Notes under the pieces: generated by a model | Seen by the model: the letters and a program-made list of their open reading frames with translations, nothing else | What the model was told of the DNA's origin: nothing | Databases searched by the model: none | Part shown: positions 37,464 to 44,647 of the stretch, one piece after another | Position numbering within the stretch: the stretch's first letter is position 1 | Layout of the letters: every line of letters starts with the position of its first letter | Position numbers and translations under genes: made by a program | Assembly: GCF_011302915.1 (NCBI RefSeq) | Contig: NZ_CP049872.1 | Location: forward strand, 186,001-250,000 | Direction: 5' to 3' | Source: Thermomonas sp. HDW16 | GTDB lineage: Bacteria > Pseudomonadota > Gammaproteobacteria > Xanthomonadales > Xanthomonadaceae | DNA length: 64,000 bases

Positions 37464-38147
37464 TCAGGCGTTCGCGGCTTCGTCGATCAGCGCCGCCACT
37501 GCGGCCGGCTGCGAGGCCAACGAGGCATGGCTGGCATCCAGGGTGATCACCTTGCGCGCGTTCATGCGTGCGGACATGCGCGCCTGGTTGTCCGGATGGA
37601 TCATGTGATCCTGGCTGGAGATCTGGTACCAGCTCGGCTTGTGCTTCCACGCCGGCTCGGTGACGTTGTCGCCGAAGGTGCTGGCCACCGGCGCCTTCTG
37701 GGTGGCGCCCATCACCAGGCCTTCATCGGCAGTGAGGTCCTGGCAGAAACTCTCGTGGAACTTGGCCGGGATCACCCACAGGTAGCCATCACTGTCCGGC
37801 GCGATGTTCGCCACTGCCGCCGGTGGGTGCTGCTGGGTGATGGCGCCGGGGCTCTCGCCGGCATCCGGCGCGAAGGCGGCGATGAACACCAGCGCCTGCA
37901 CGTTCGGCTGGTTGCCCATTTCGCTGAGCACCGCGCCGCCATAGGAATGACCGACCAGCACCACAGGGCCATTCACCTGCGCCACCATCTTGCGGGTGCG
38001 CTCGGCATCGTCGGCCAGCGAGGTCAGCGGGTTCTCCACCGCGCGAATGTCGGTATAGCCCATGCGCGACAGCTCCACGATGACCTTGGCCCAGTGCGCG
38101 GCACCGCCCCAGAACCCGTGAACCAGAACGACGGTTGGCTTGCTCAT
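37464..38147 (-). CDS. Alpha/beta hydrolase
   Basis: 227 residues from ATG 38147. The nucleophile is Ser in VGHSYGGAV, the oxyanion region is VLVHGFWGGAAHW, and the catalytic His is in DASHASLAS near the C terminus. This matches the small cytoplasmic esterase group (salicylate-esterase/MenH-like) often annotated only as alpha/beta hydrolase. No signal peptide. Divergent from the quinone oxidoreductase gene, with a 196-bp gap holding a TAAAAA-type -10 near 38214-38220 on the minus strand. Confidence 0.88.
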   Translation of the reverse strand: MSKPTVVLVHGFWGGAAHWAKVIVELSRMGYTDIRAVENPLTSLADDAERTRKMVAQVNGPVVLVGHSYGGAVLSEMGNQPNVQALVFIAAFAPDAGESPGAITQQHPPAAVANIAPDSDGYLWVIPAKFHESFCQDLTADEGLVMGATQKAPVASTFGDNVTEPAWKHKPSWYQISSQDHMIHPDNQARMSARMNARKVITLDASHASLASQPAAVAALIDEAANA

Positions 38148-38343
38148 GATCGATCTCCTGCAATGTTGGGGGTGCCAGACCCGAACCAAGTCCGTGACTG
38201 GCAATGGATCGCTTTTTTAGCACGCCGCCACAGGGGACACGCAAGCTGTCATCGACCCTCGTTACCGAGCGCGTCAACGCCGCATCGTGCCGCCCACGAT
38301 GCAGGTAAAGTCTGCCCTTCCTCCACCCAGCACCGCACGCCCG

Positions 38344-39345
38344 ATGAAAGCCTTCCTGCTCGACCGCTACGGCAAGACCGGCAATACCCGCATCGGCGAC
38401 GCGCCGGAACCACCGATGGGCGATGGCGACGTGCTGGTGCGGATCCACGCCGCCAGCGTCAATCCGCTGGACTTCAAGATCCGCGATGGCGACTTCAAGC
38501 TGATCCTGCCCTACCGGCTACCGCTGATCCTGGGCAATGACCTGGCCGGCGTGGTGGAACAAGTGGGCGCGAAGGTGACCCGCTTCCAGCCCGGCGATGC
38601 GGTGTACGCGCGGCCGGACAAGGCGCGCATCGGTACGTTTGCGGAGTTCATCGCGATGCGCGAAGCGGATGTTGCACGCAAACCCGCCAACGTCACGATG
38701 GACGAAGCCGCCTCGCTGCCGCTGGTGGGCCTGACCGCATGGCAGGCGCTGATCGAACGCGGCAAGTTGCAGCCCGGCCAGACCGTGCTGATCCACGCCG
38801 GCTCCGGCGGCGTGGGCGCGTTCGCCATCCAGTTGGCCAAACACCTCGGCGCGACGGTAGCGACAACGACCAGCACCGCAAATGTCGAATGGGTGAAACG
38901 GCTCGGCGCGGACATCGTCATCGACTACAAGAAGGAAAAATTCCAGGACGTGCTGCACGATGTCGACGTGGTGTTGAACACGTTGGGGCCGGACACGCTG
39001 GAACAGTCGCTGCAGGTGATGAAGCCGGGCGGCCGACTGATTTCGATTTCGGGCCCGCCGGATCCGGCCTTCGCGCGCGATGCCGGCCTGTCGTGGCCGC
39101 TGGTGCAAGTGATGCGCCTGCTCAGCTGGCGCATCCGTAGCCGCGCCAAGCAACGCGGCGTCGAGTATTCGTTCCTGTTCATGCGCCCGGATGGCGCACA
39201 GCTGCAGCAGATCGCCGCCCTGGTCGAAGCCGGCACCATCCAACCGGTGGTGGACAAGGTGTTCCCGTTCGAGCAGACGCAGGACGCACTGGCCTATGTC
39301 GAAACCGGGCGCGCCAAGGGCAAGGTCGTGATCAAGCTGGTCTAG
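38344..39345 (+). CDS. Zinc-independent NADP-dependent quinone oxidoreductase (MDR family)
   Basis: 333 residues. Medium-chain dehydrogenase without the zinc cysteines. The coenzyme loop is HAGSGGVGAFAIQLAKHLGA (about 160-180). The catalytic domain starts MKAFLLDRYGKTG, with LILGNDLAGVVEQVG and the C-terminal FPFEQTQDALAYVETGRAKGKVVIKLV. Reduces quinones or conjugated carbonyls with NADPH. The stop overlaps the stop of the convergent metalloprotease gene by 4 bp. Confidence 0.92.
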   Translation: MKAFLLDRYGKTGNTRIGDAPEPPMGDGDVLVRIHAASVNPLDFKIRDGDFKLILPYRLPLILGNDLAGVVEQVGAKVTRFQPGDAVYARPDKARIGTFAEFIAMREADVARKPANVTMDEAASLPLVGLTAWQALIERGKLQPGQTVLIHAGSGGVGAFAIQLAKHLGATVATTTSTANVEWVKRLGADIVIDYKKEKFQDVLHDVDVVLNTLGPDTLEQSLQVMKPGGRLISISGPPDPAFARDAGLSWPLVQVMRLLSWRIRSRAKQRGVEYSFLFMRPDGAQLQQIAALVEAGTIQPVVDKVFPFEQTQDALAYVETGRAKGKVVIKLV

Positions 39346-39860
39346 CGCGCGTCCGCTTCCAGCTGGGTCAAATACAGCCGCAGGTCGAACTCCAGCTGGT
39401 GGTAGTCCGGCGCCATGTGCGCGCACAGCTGGTAGAAGGCCTTGTTGTGCTCGGTTTCCTTGAGGTGCGCGAGTTCGTGCACCACGATCATCTTCAGGAA
39501 CTCGGCGGGCGCGTCGCGGAACACGGAGGCAATGCGGATCTCGCGGCTGGCCTTCAACTTGCCGCCATGCACCCGCGAGAACGCGGTATGCGTGCCCAGC
39601 GCGTGCTTCATCACCTGCAGCTTGCCGTCGTACAGCACCTTGCCCAGCGGCACCGCCTTGCGCATGTGGCGTTCTTTAAGCGCCTGTACGTAGTCGTACA
39701 GCTGGCCGTCGTTGCGCACGGCATGCGGTTCGTCGTACTTGCCCGCCAGCAGCGCGCCCAGCCGGCCCTCGGCCAATAGCTCGCGCACCCGCGACTGCAC
39801 CTGCGGCGGGTAGCCGGTCAGGTATTTCAAGGGCTGCATGGGCGAAGTATCGGCAGGCAT
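39342..39860 (-). CDS. YgjP-like (M48-type) metallopeptidase
   Basis: 172 residues from ATG 39860 (or 151 less the first residues from ATG 39839). The zinc site is VVHELAHLKETEHNKAFY, with HExxH and the downstream His. This is the small YgjP/DUF45 group, cytoplasmic and of unknown substrate, sometimes beside type I restriction genes, though none is here. KASREIRIASVFRDAPAEFLKMI precedes the site, as usual. It is divergent from the DUF2058 gene across only 43 bp. Confidence 0.87.
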   Translation of the reverse strand: MPADTSPMQPLKYLTGYPPQVQSRVRELLAEGRLGALLAGKYDEPHAVRNDGQLYDYVQALKERHMRKAVPLGKVLYDGKLQVMKHALGTHTAFSRVHGGKLKASREIRIASVFRDAPAEFLKMIVVHELAHLKETEHNKAFYQLCAHMAPDYHQLEFDLRLYLTQLEADAR

Positions 39861-39903
39861 GGCCGTATCATGGCGCAAGCACTCACCCACGCGAAACCGC
39901 ACG

Positions 39904-40452
39904 ATGGCAAAGGGAAATCCCCTACAGGAACAGTTGCTCAAGGCCGGCCTGGTCAAGAAGTCCAAGGTCTCCCAGGTCGCGCGCGAGCAACACGTGGCCA
40001 AGCATGCCAAGGGCGCAGCCACGCCCAATGAAATCGCGGTGGACGCCGAACGCGCCCGCGCCGAAAAAGTCGAGCGCGACCGCGCACTCGCACAGGAGTG
40101 CAAGGCGCAGGCGCGCATCGCGGAACTGCGCGCACAGGCGCGACAGATCATCGACGACAAGAAAATTCCCGGCGCAGGCGACAGCGAATACCGCTACACC
40201 GCAAGCGGCGCCATCCGCACCCTGCTGGTCAGCGACGAGCAACGCAAGCAGCTGTCCACCGGCGCGCTGGTCATCGCCCAACTCGGCGAACGCCATCTCC
40301 TGCTGCCACGCGCCGCCGGCGACAAGGTGCGCGAACGCGATGCCGGCATGATCGTGCTCGACCACGGCAGCGCAGGCCAGGCAGACACCACCAGCGCCGA
40401 AGACGATGCCTACTACGCGCAGTTCAAGGTGCCGGACGATCTGGTCTGGTAG
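39904..40452 (+). CDS. DUF2058 family protein (YaiL-like)
   Basis: 182 residues from ATG 39904. The opening MAKGNPLQEQLLKAGLVKKSKVSQVAREQ is diagnostic, followed by a long charged coiled region (RARAEKVERDRALAQECKAQARIAELRAQ) and a small C-terminal domain (EYRYTASGAIRTLLVSDEQRKQLSTGALVIAQLGERHLLLPRAAGDKVRERD). Nucleoprotein or polysulphide-related roles have been suggested, but the function is unproven. Cytoplasmic, no partner in the window. Confidence 0.9.
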   Translation: MAKGNPLQEQLLKAGLVKKSKVSQVAREQHVAKHAKGAATPNEIAVDAERARAEKVERDRALAQECKAQARIAELRAQARQIIDDKKIPGAGDSEYRYTASGAIRTLLVSDEQRKQLSTGALVIAQLGERHLLLPRAAGDKVRERDAGMIVLDHGSAGQADTTSAEDDAYYAQFKVPDDLVW

Positions 40453-40461
40453 GCCCGGCGC

Positions 40462-41304
40462 TTACCTGTACGCGTTACACGCCGCCTGGTCGAGCCGCAC
40501 GATCATGCCCAGCGCCAGCCGATAGCCCAGGTACACGCTGGCCGCATTGACCTTGGCTGGCTGGTCGTTGCCGCTGTGCAGGACGCGCTGCCAATTGTTG
40601 TTGAGGCCGTGGATCGTCACCGCCGGAATCTGCTTCGCCACGAACGAACTGGAATCCGAATTGGCACGGCCGATGCTGGCATGCGCGAACGGGATCTCCA
40701 TTTCCTTCGCCAGCTCGCCGGTGAACTTCGCCAGCGGCTTGCTCGACATGTTGTCCGCCACCTGCGGCGGGCCCATGCCCAGGCTGTCGATATTGATCAT
40801 CGCGCAGTACTCGGGCAGCTGTTCCTCGGGGATGGCCTTGGTCATCGCGCGCGAACCCACCAGCCCCTTTTCCTCGCGCCCGAACGCGACGAACACCAGC
40901 GTCTTCTTGAACGGGATATCGCGCAGCGTCTGGTACAGCTGGGTCAACGCGACCTGGCCCGTCCAGTTGTCCACCGCCCCGCAACCGTCCGCGACCTTGT
41001 CGTAATGCGCGCCGATCACGATCTTCTCCGCAGACGCGCCCGGCTTGACCAGCACCAGGTTCTCCACGTTGTCGAACTGCTCGATCTTGATGTCCGCGGC
41101 AGGCGCGCCCGCCTTCTCGTACAACGCCTTCACCGCCGCCAGGCGTTCCTTGTCCTCGCACGGGACGGTTGCGAATTCCTTCTGGATGTCTTCGAGCGTA
41201 GAGACTTTCGCAGGCGCGCTGCGAACAGCGACGGGCACCGAAGCAGCCAGGGACAGGACGAGCGCCAGGAATACAGGCGCGTGCAGGCGCGATCGATGCG
41301 GCAT
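40462..41304 (-). CDS. M28-family zinc aminopeptidase, exported
   Basis: 280 residues from ATG 41304. Signal peptide FLALVLSLAASVPVAVRSAP. The double-zinc ligands of M28 are visible: IGAHYDKVADGCGAVDNWTG (His, Asp), FGREEKGLVGS (catalytic Glu-Glu), INIDSLG (Asp) and HSGNDQ (His). It would release N-terminal amino acids from peptides in the periplasm or medium. Eight bases separate its stop from the convergent DUF2058 gene. Confidence 0.92.
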   Translation of the reverse strand: MPHRSRLHAPVFLALVLSLAASVPVAVRSAPAKVSTLEDIQKEFATVPCEDKERLAAVKALYEKAGAPAADIKIEQFDNVENLVLVKPGASAEKIVIGAHYDKVADGCGAVDNWTGQVALTQLYQTLRDIPFKKTLVFVAFGREEKGLVGSRAMTKAIPEEQLPEYCAMINIDSLGMGPPQVADNMSSKPLAKFTGELAKEMEIPFAHASIGRANSDSSSFVAKQIPAVTIHGLNNNWQRVLHSGNDQPAKVNAASVYLGYRLALGMIVRLDQAACNAYR

Positions 41305-41359
41305 GGTCGGTTCGTGCGTAAGTGGTGCGCGGATTGTTGCCTGAAACAACAGCGAACGC

Positions 41360-41989
41360 CTAGCCGCGACGCCCCAGCCGTTTCATCATCCGCGCCGGCA
41401 GCCGGCGCTCTACGAACAACGCGCGAATCTCGCGCAGGCTCAGGTAACGGCCGTGCTTGCCGTCCTTGCCCATCACGTCCAGCAGGACGGGCCATTCGCC
41501 GTTCATCAGCTGGCGGTCGATCAGGCGCCGATGCCCTTCGGCGCGTGCGTAGTTGGCATCCATCATCACGGTGATCTCTTTCGCATCCAACCCCCACTCG
41601 CGGCCACCGCCAGCGGTGTCCTTCAGGCTGGCGAATTCCTTGAGCCGATCCAGCTCCGCAGGCCGCACCCGTGCCCGTGCGTCCAGTATCCGCGAACCCG
41701 CGCCGTGCTTGTCCAGCGGCCCGTCGCGCAGCTTGTCGAGCTTCACCCCGTCCAGCCCATTGCCGAGCAATGCACCCGGCCCCAAGCCATTCGCCAACAA
41801 CGCGATCAGGCGGATCGCGATACCGGGCAGCTGCGGACTGCCTTCACCGGTGGCGGCCACGCGCTCGATGACCTCGGTGGCATCGCCAATCGTCGCCACC
41901 CGATCGTCGAGCAATCCCTGCGCCACCAGCATGCGCAGGAACGGGCAAGGGTTGTTGGGGGAGACCTTGTGCTGCGCATCGTCGGCCAT
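41360..41989 (-). CDS. Hypothetical protein with PCP motif (possible haem-thiolate peroxidase relative)
   Basis: 209 residues from ATG 41989. The opening SPNNPCPFLRMLVAQGLL carries a Pro-Cys-Pro (Cys15) followed by Lx2Lxxx-G-x-L, like the PCPxLNxLANHGyL box of fungal haem-thiolate chloroperoxidases and peroxygenases, where the cysteine binds haem. A middle segment (LDKHGAGSRILDARARV) and the end (YLSLREIRALFVERRLPARM) also resemble that family loosely. Other conserved residues are not clear, so the assignment is tentative. No signal peptide. It is divergent from the ArsR operon, which it might share control with. Confidence 0.5.
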   Translation of the reverse strand: MADDAQHKVSPNNPCPFLRMLVAQGLLDDRVATIGDATEVIERVAATGEGSPQLPGIAIRLIALLANGLGPGALLGNGLDGVKLDKLRDGPLDKHGAGSRILDARARVRPAELDRLKEFASLKDTAGGGREWGLDAKEITVMMDANYARAEGHRRLIDRQLMNGEWPVLLDVMGKDGKHGRYLSLREIRALFVERRLPARMMKRLGRRG

Positions 41990-42073
41990 GGCCGGCTCCT
42001 GCAAGGACGGGCGCCCAGCGTAGACCGGGCTGCGTGATGAATCCCTGCGCGCGATGCGGGCCACCAATTTAAT

Positions 42074-42089
42074 TCAACCAAACAGTTGA
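42074..42089. promoter_or_regulatory. ArsR operator, upstream copy
   Basis: TCAAC-N6-GTTGA, 16 bp, overlapping the -35 of the ArsR promoter. It has the same arms as the downstream copy, 40 bp away centre to centre. Confidence 0.7.
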
Positions 42090-42114
42090 CATTCAAGTCA
42101 GGTCGATCTAAATT
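42086..42114 (+). promoter_or_regulatory. Promoter of the ArsR-SRPBCC operon
   Basis: -35 TTGACA (42086-42091), 17-bp spacer, -10 TAAATT (42109-42114): near consensus. Transcription should start at about 42121, at most 1-2 nt before the ArsR ATG (42122), so the mRNA is probably leaderless. Confidence 0.85.
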
Positions 42115-42129
42115 CAACCATATGGTTGA
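42114..42129. promoter_or_regulatory. ArsR operator, downstream copy
   Basis: Perfect 16-bp palindrome TCAACCATATGGTTGA that covers the transcription start and the ATG of the regulator gene. A bound dimer here would block initiation and is a clear autorepression site. Confidence 0.8.
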
Positions 42130-42493
42130 TTATGACGACACCCAATTGAACGATGTCTTCCGCGCGCTGGCCGATCCCACTCGGCGCGCGATGCTGGCCG
42201 ACCTAGCCGCAGGCACACGCACCGTGAGTGAACTGGCGGCGCCTTACGCGATCTCGCTGGCCGGTGCGTCCAAGCACATCCAGGTACTGGAGCGCGCCGG
42301 GCTGGTGCGCCGCGAGGTGCAAGGCCGCGTGCACACCTGCCGGCTGGATGCCGCACCGCTGCATCACGGTGCCGAATGGCTGCGCCATTACCAACGCTTC
42401 TGGACCGGCAAGCTCGATGCACTTGAAGCGCTGCTCAAGGCCGAGGACGCCGCCGTACCCAAGCGGGCCCGCGCCCGCACCTCCGCCGCCTAG
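42122..42493 (+). CDS. ArsR-family transcriptional regulator
   Basis: 123 residues. The winged helix-turn-helix is FRALADPTRRAMLADLAAGTRTVSELAAPYAISLAGASKHIQVLERAGLVRREVQGR. The metal-binding ELCVCDL motif is absent, so it is not a metal sensor; it belongs to the branch paired with AHSA1/SRPBCC proteins (SDPR-like). It is co-transcribed with the SRPBCC gene 14 bp on. Two matching operators in its own promoter indicate autoregulation. The tail is basic and alanine rich. ATG 42122 is set by the promoter; the same ATG starts the homologous region (VFRALADPTRR). Confidence 0.93.
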   Translation: MVDYDDTQLNDVFRALADPTRRAMLADLAAGTRTVSELAAPYAISLAGASKHIQVLERAGLVRREVQGRVHTCRLDAAPLHHGAEWLRHYQRFWTGKLDALEALLKAEDAAVPKRARARTSAA

Positions 42494-42507
42494 AAGAGGA
42501 CCAAACG

Positions 42508-43044
42508 ATGACCACCCCGCATGCCAATCCCGATGCCAACTACGCCAGCGTCACCGCCCCCCGCACCGTGCGCCTGCAACGCCTGCTGCCCGGCCCGCCG
42601 GAGCGCGTCTGGGCGTATCTCACCGACAGCAACCTGCGGCGCCAATGGTTGGCCTCAGGCGACATGCCGGCCAGCGAAGGCAGCGCGTTCGCCATGACCT
42701 GGCGCAACGACGAGCTCACCGATCCGCCGGGCCGCAAACCCGAAGGTTTCGGCAGCGAACACACCATGGACAGCACCGTCGTCGAGTACGACGCACCCCG
42801 CCGCCTGGTGTTTACCTGGGGCGGCGGCGATGTGGCCTTCGATCTGCAACCCCAGGGCGATCAGGTCCTGCTGACCGTTACCCATCGCGGCATTTCCGAC
42901 CGCCACAACATGGTGATGATCGGCGCCGGTTGGCACCAGCACCTCGACACGCTGGCCGCACGCGTCAGCGACACCGCGCCGGAACCGTTCTGGGATGGCT
43001 GGACACGCCTGCGCGACGAATACGAAGACCGTATTCCGGCCTAA
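42508..43044 (+). CDS. SRPBCC (AHSA1-like) family protein
   Basis: 178 residues. START/Bet v 1-like hydrophobic-cavity fold: RTVRLQRLLPGPPERVWAYLTDSNLRRQWLASGDM at the N terminus, then VEYDAPRRLVFTWGG and VLLTVTHRGISDRHNMVMIGAGWHQHLDTLAARV, the AHSA1 signature. It binds a small hydrophobic ligand or partner; in this gene order it is the usual downstream partner of an ArsR repressor. The GAGG ribosome site is at 42494-42500. It ends 15 bp before a terminator. Confidence 0.92.
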   Translation: MTTPHANPDANYASVTAPRTVRLQRLLPGPPERVWAYLTDSNLRRQWLASGDMPASEGSAFAMTWRNDELTDPPGRKPEGFGSEHTMDSTVVEYDAPRRLVFTWGGGDVAFDLQPQGDQVLLTVTHRGISDRHNMVMIGAGWHQHLDTLAARVSDTAPEPFWDGWTRLRDEYEDRIPA

Positions 43045-43058
43045 TTCGCGCGCAAACC

Positions 43059-43092
43059 GAGACGGGAGACCCGCAAGGCTCCCGCCTCTTTT
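43059..43092 (+). terminator. Terminator of the ArsR-SRPBCC operon
   Basis: Stem GAG-A-CGGGAG/CTCCCG-C-CTC (one mismatch), 10-nt loop, then TTTT at 43089-43092. The rest of the gap to 43221 shows nothing more. Confidence 0.75.
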
Positions 43093-43221
43093 ACCCACCG
43101 AGATACCCATCGCCCGTGTAAGCGCAGCGCACCGGGATCGGTTTGTGCGGACTTCAACGCATCCGGCGCGAGCTGCACTTTTGCACCGACTTTTGGCGTG
43201 CCGACACGTACCGCGATGGCG

Positions 43222-43592
43222 TCAAGGTTCCAGGTAGAACTCCAGCGGAATCAGCTCAACCACCCAGCCGCCTTGTTCGCCGATCTGCGCGGCCGGATGC
43301 ATGGCGGCAATCCGCAACGCCTCGTCCTGGCTGTCCGCCTCGATGATGAACAAGCCACCCACCACTTCCTTCGACTCGGTGTAGGGCCCGTCGGTGATCC
43401 GCGTACTCCCGGCGCTCGGGCGCAGCGTTCGCCAGTGCTCCAGGTCACCCAACGAGGCCGACACCAGCAGCTTGCCGGTCGCGCGCATCTTCTCGTCCAG
43501 CGCAGGGCATTGGCTCACCAGCGCCTTGACCTCGTCCGGCGGCAGTTCGGCGAATCGTTCGGGGTGAAGTAGGCAAGGCCGAGGTATTTCAT
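43222..43592 (-). pseudogene. YciI-family gene with an apparent one-base deletion
   Basis: The normal YciI start MKYLGLAYFTP begins at ATG 43592, with CTCCGGAG 8 nt upstream. After ACCCC (43564-43561 on the minus strand) the frame breaks: the rest of the protein (ERFAELPPDEVKALVSQCPALDEKMRATGKLLVSASL... to stop 43222) is in the other frame. One extra C in that run of four would restore a normal 123-residue protein. The downstream frame is open as far as 43707, but those residues have no YciI homology. Either a real frameshift, a sequencing error at a homopolymer, or phase variation by C-run slippage. YciI proteins are small ferredoxin-like enzymes or sensors, often beside sigma factors; none is here. 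Confidence 0.8.
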
Positions 43593-43715
43593 GGGCGTTC
43601 TCCGGAGGTGTATCCCTGACGACGATGGCGGGCGGTCGATATCGACACGGCGAGTTGTCGTTGACGCCTTTTCCAGAAAGGCGGCAAGGCAGCGCGGGCA
43701 TTATCATCGCGGCCC

Positions 43716-44615
43716 ATGGATGACATCGCCACGCGCCTTCGGCAGCGCCTCGGGCTCGCGCAGCCCGTCCCCGTGGATGTCCAGCGCGGCGCCATCGAGA
43801 CCTTCGACGGCTTCGACCGCGAACGGATCGAATACCCGGGCCTCGAAGGCGACCGCATCCCGGCCCTCCTGTTCACGCCGAATGGGCGCGATGCGATCGG
43901 CGGCGTGGTCGTCTTCCACCAGCACAACGGCGAGTTCCACTTCGGAAAGAGCGAGGTGGCCGGCATCAAAGGCGATCCATTCCAGGCCTTCGCACCGGCA
44001 CTCGCGCGCAGGGGGTTCGCCGTGCTGGCACCGGATGCGATCACCTTCGAGGACCGACGCGGCGCAGTGCAGGGGACGCAGCCCGACCATTACGACTGGC
44101 TGCAGCACTACAACGCCATGAGCTACCGGTTGCTGCAAGGCGACGTGCTGATGCGCAAGTGTCTGGACGACGCCCAACGCGCCCTGAGCGTCCTGCTGCA
44201 AACCACCGGGATCAATGAAGCGCGCGTGGGCGTGGCCGGCCACTCATACGGCGGCACCACGGCGCTGTACCACGCTGCCGTCGATGCGCGATGCCGGTTC
44301 GCGTGTATCAGCGGCGCCGTTTGCAGTTTCGAGACGCGCCTGCGGGAGGGCACCGGAATCCTGCTGTTTGAAGCCGTGCCCGGGCTTGCGCGCGAGATGG
44401 GCATGAATGAGGTGCTGTCCGCCATCGGTCCGCGACCGGCGATGATCGTGTCTGGCACGCAGGACAAGTATTCGCGGGATGCGGACCAGGTGGTGGCGCA
44501 GGTCGCGGGCGATTTCATCACCGAACTCCGCGTCGAGCGCGGGCATGCGCTGGAGCAGGAGCGGTTTGATGCGATGGTGGAGTGGATCGTGGGTCGCGCA
44601 GGCGATCAGGCGTAA
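43716..44615 (+). CDS. Dienelactone-hydrolase-like alpha/beta hydrolase
   Basis: 299 residues. Nucleophile Ser in VAGHSYGGTTALYH, acid in SGTQDKYSRDADQVV and His in RVERGHALEQERFD. The N-terminal half carries VVVFHQHNGEFHFGKSEVAG, an abhydrolase oxyanion region like that of the AB-hydrolase 7/dienelactone group. Cytoplasmic esterase of unknown substrate. It ends 10 bp before the left REP-like element (44621) and the retron. It is divergent from the broken YciI gene. Confidence 0.85.
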   Translation: MDDIATRLRQRLGLAQPVPVDVQRGAIETFDGFDRERIEYPGLEGDRIPALLFTPNGRDAIGGVVVFHQHNGEFHFGKSEVAGIKGDPFQAFAPALARRGFAVLAPDAITFEDRRGAVQGTQPDHYDWLQHYNAMSYRLLQGDVLMRKCLDDAQRALSVLLQTTGINEARVGVAGHSYGGTTALYHAAVDARCRFACISGAVCSFETRLREGTGILLFEAVPGLAREMGMNEVLSAIGPRPAMIVSGTQDKYSRDADQVVAQVAGDFITELRVERGHALEQERFDAMVEWIVGRAGDQA

Positions 44616-44620
44616 CCCTT

Positions 44621-44637
44621 GAAAAGGGGTCAGAGAA
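44621..44637 (+). repeat. REP-like element at the left edge of the retron insert
   Basis: GAAAAGGGGTCAGAGAA. The first 13 bases match the right-edge element at 46589-46601 in 11 of 13 positions, in the same orientation. GGGGTCAG-type boxes recur in genomes of this group next to REP-associated (RAYT) transposase genes and in REP-like repeats (recalled, not checked here). Confidence 0.55.
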
Positions 44638-44647
44638 CATTTCCCCG

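Noticed and set aside
43593..43707. Alternative longer N terminus for the YciI protein
   Set aside because: These residues do not match YciI; the correct start MKYLGLAYF exists in the neighbouring frame with a good ribosome site.
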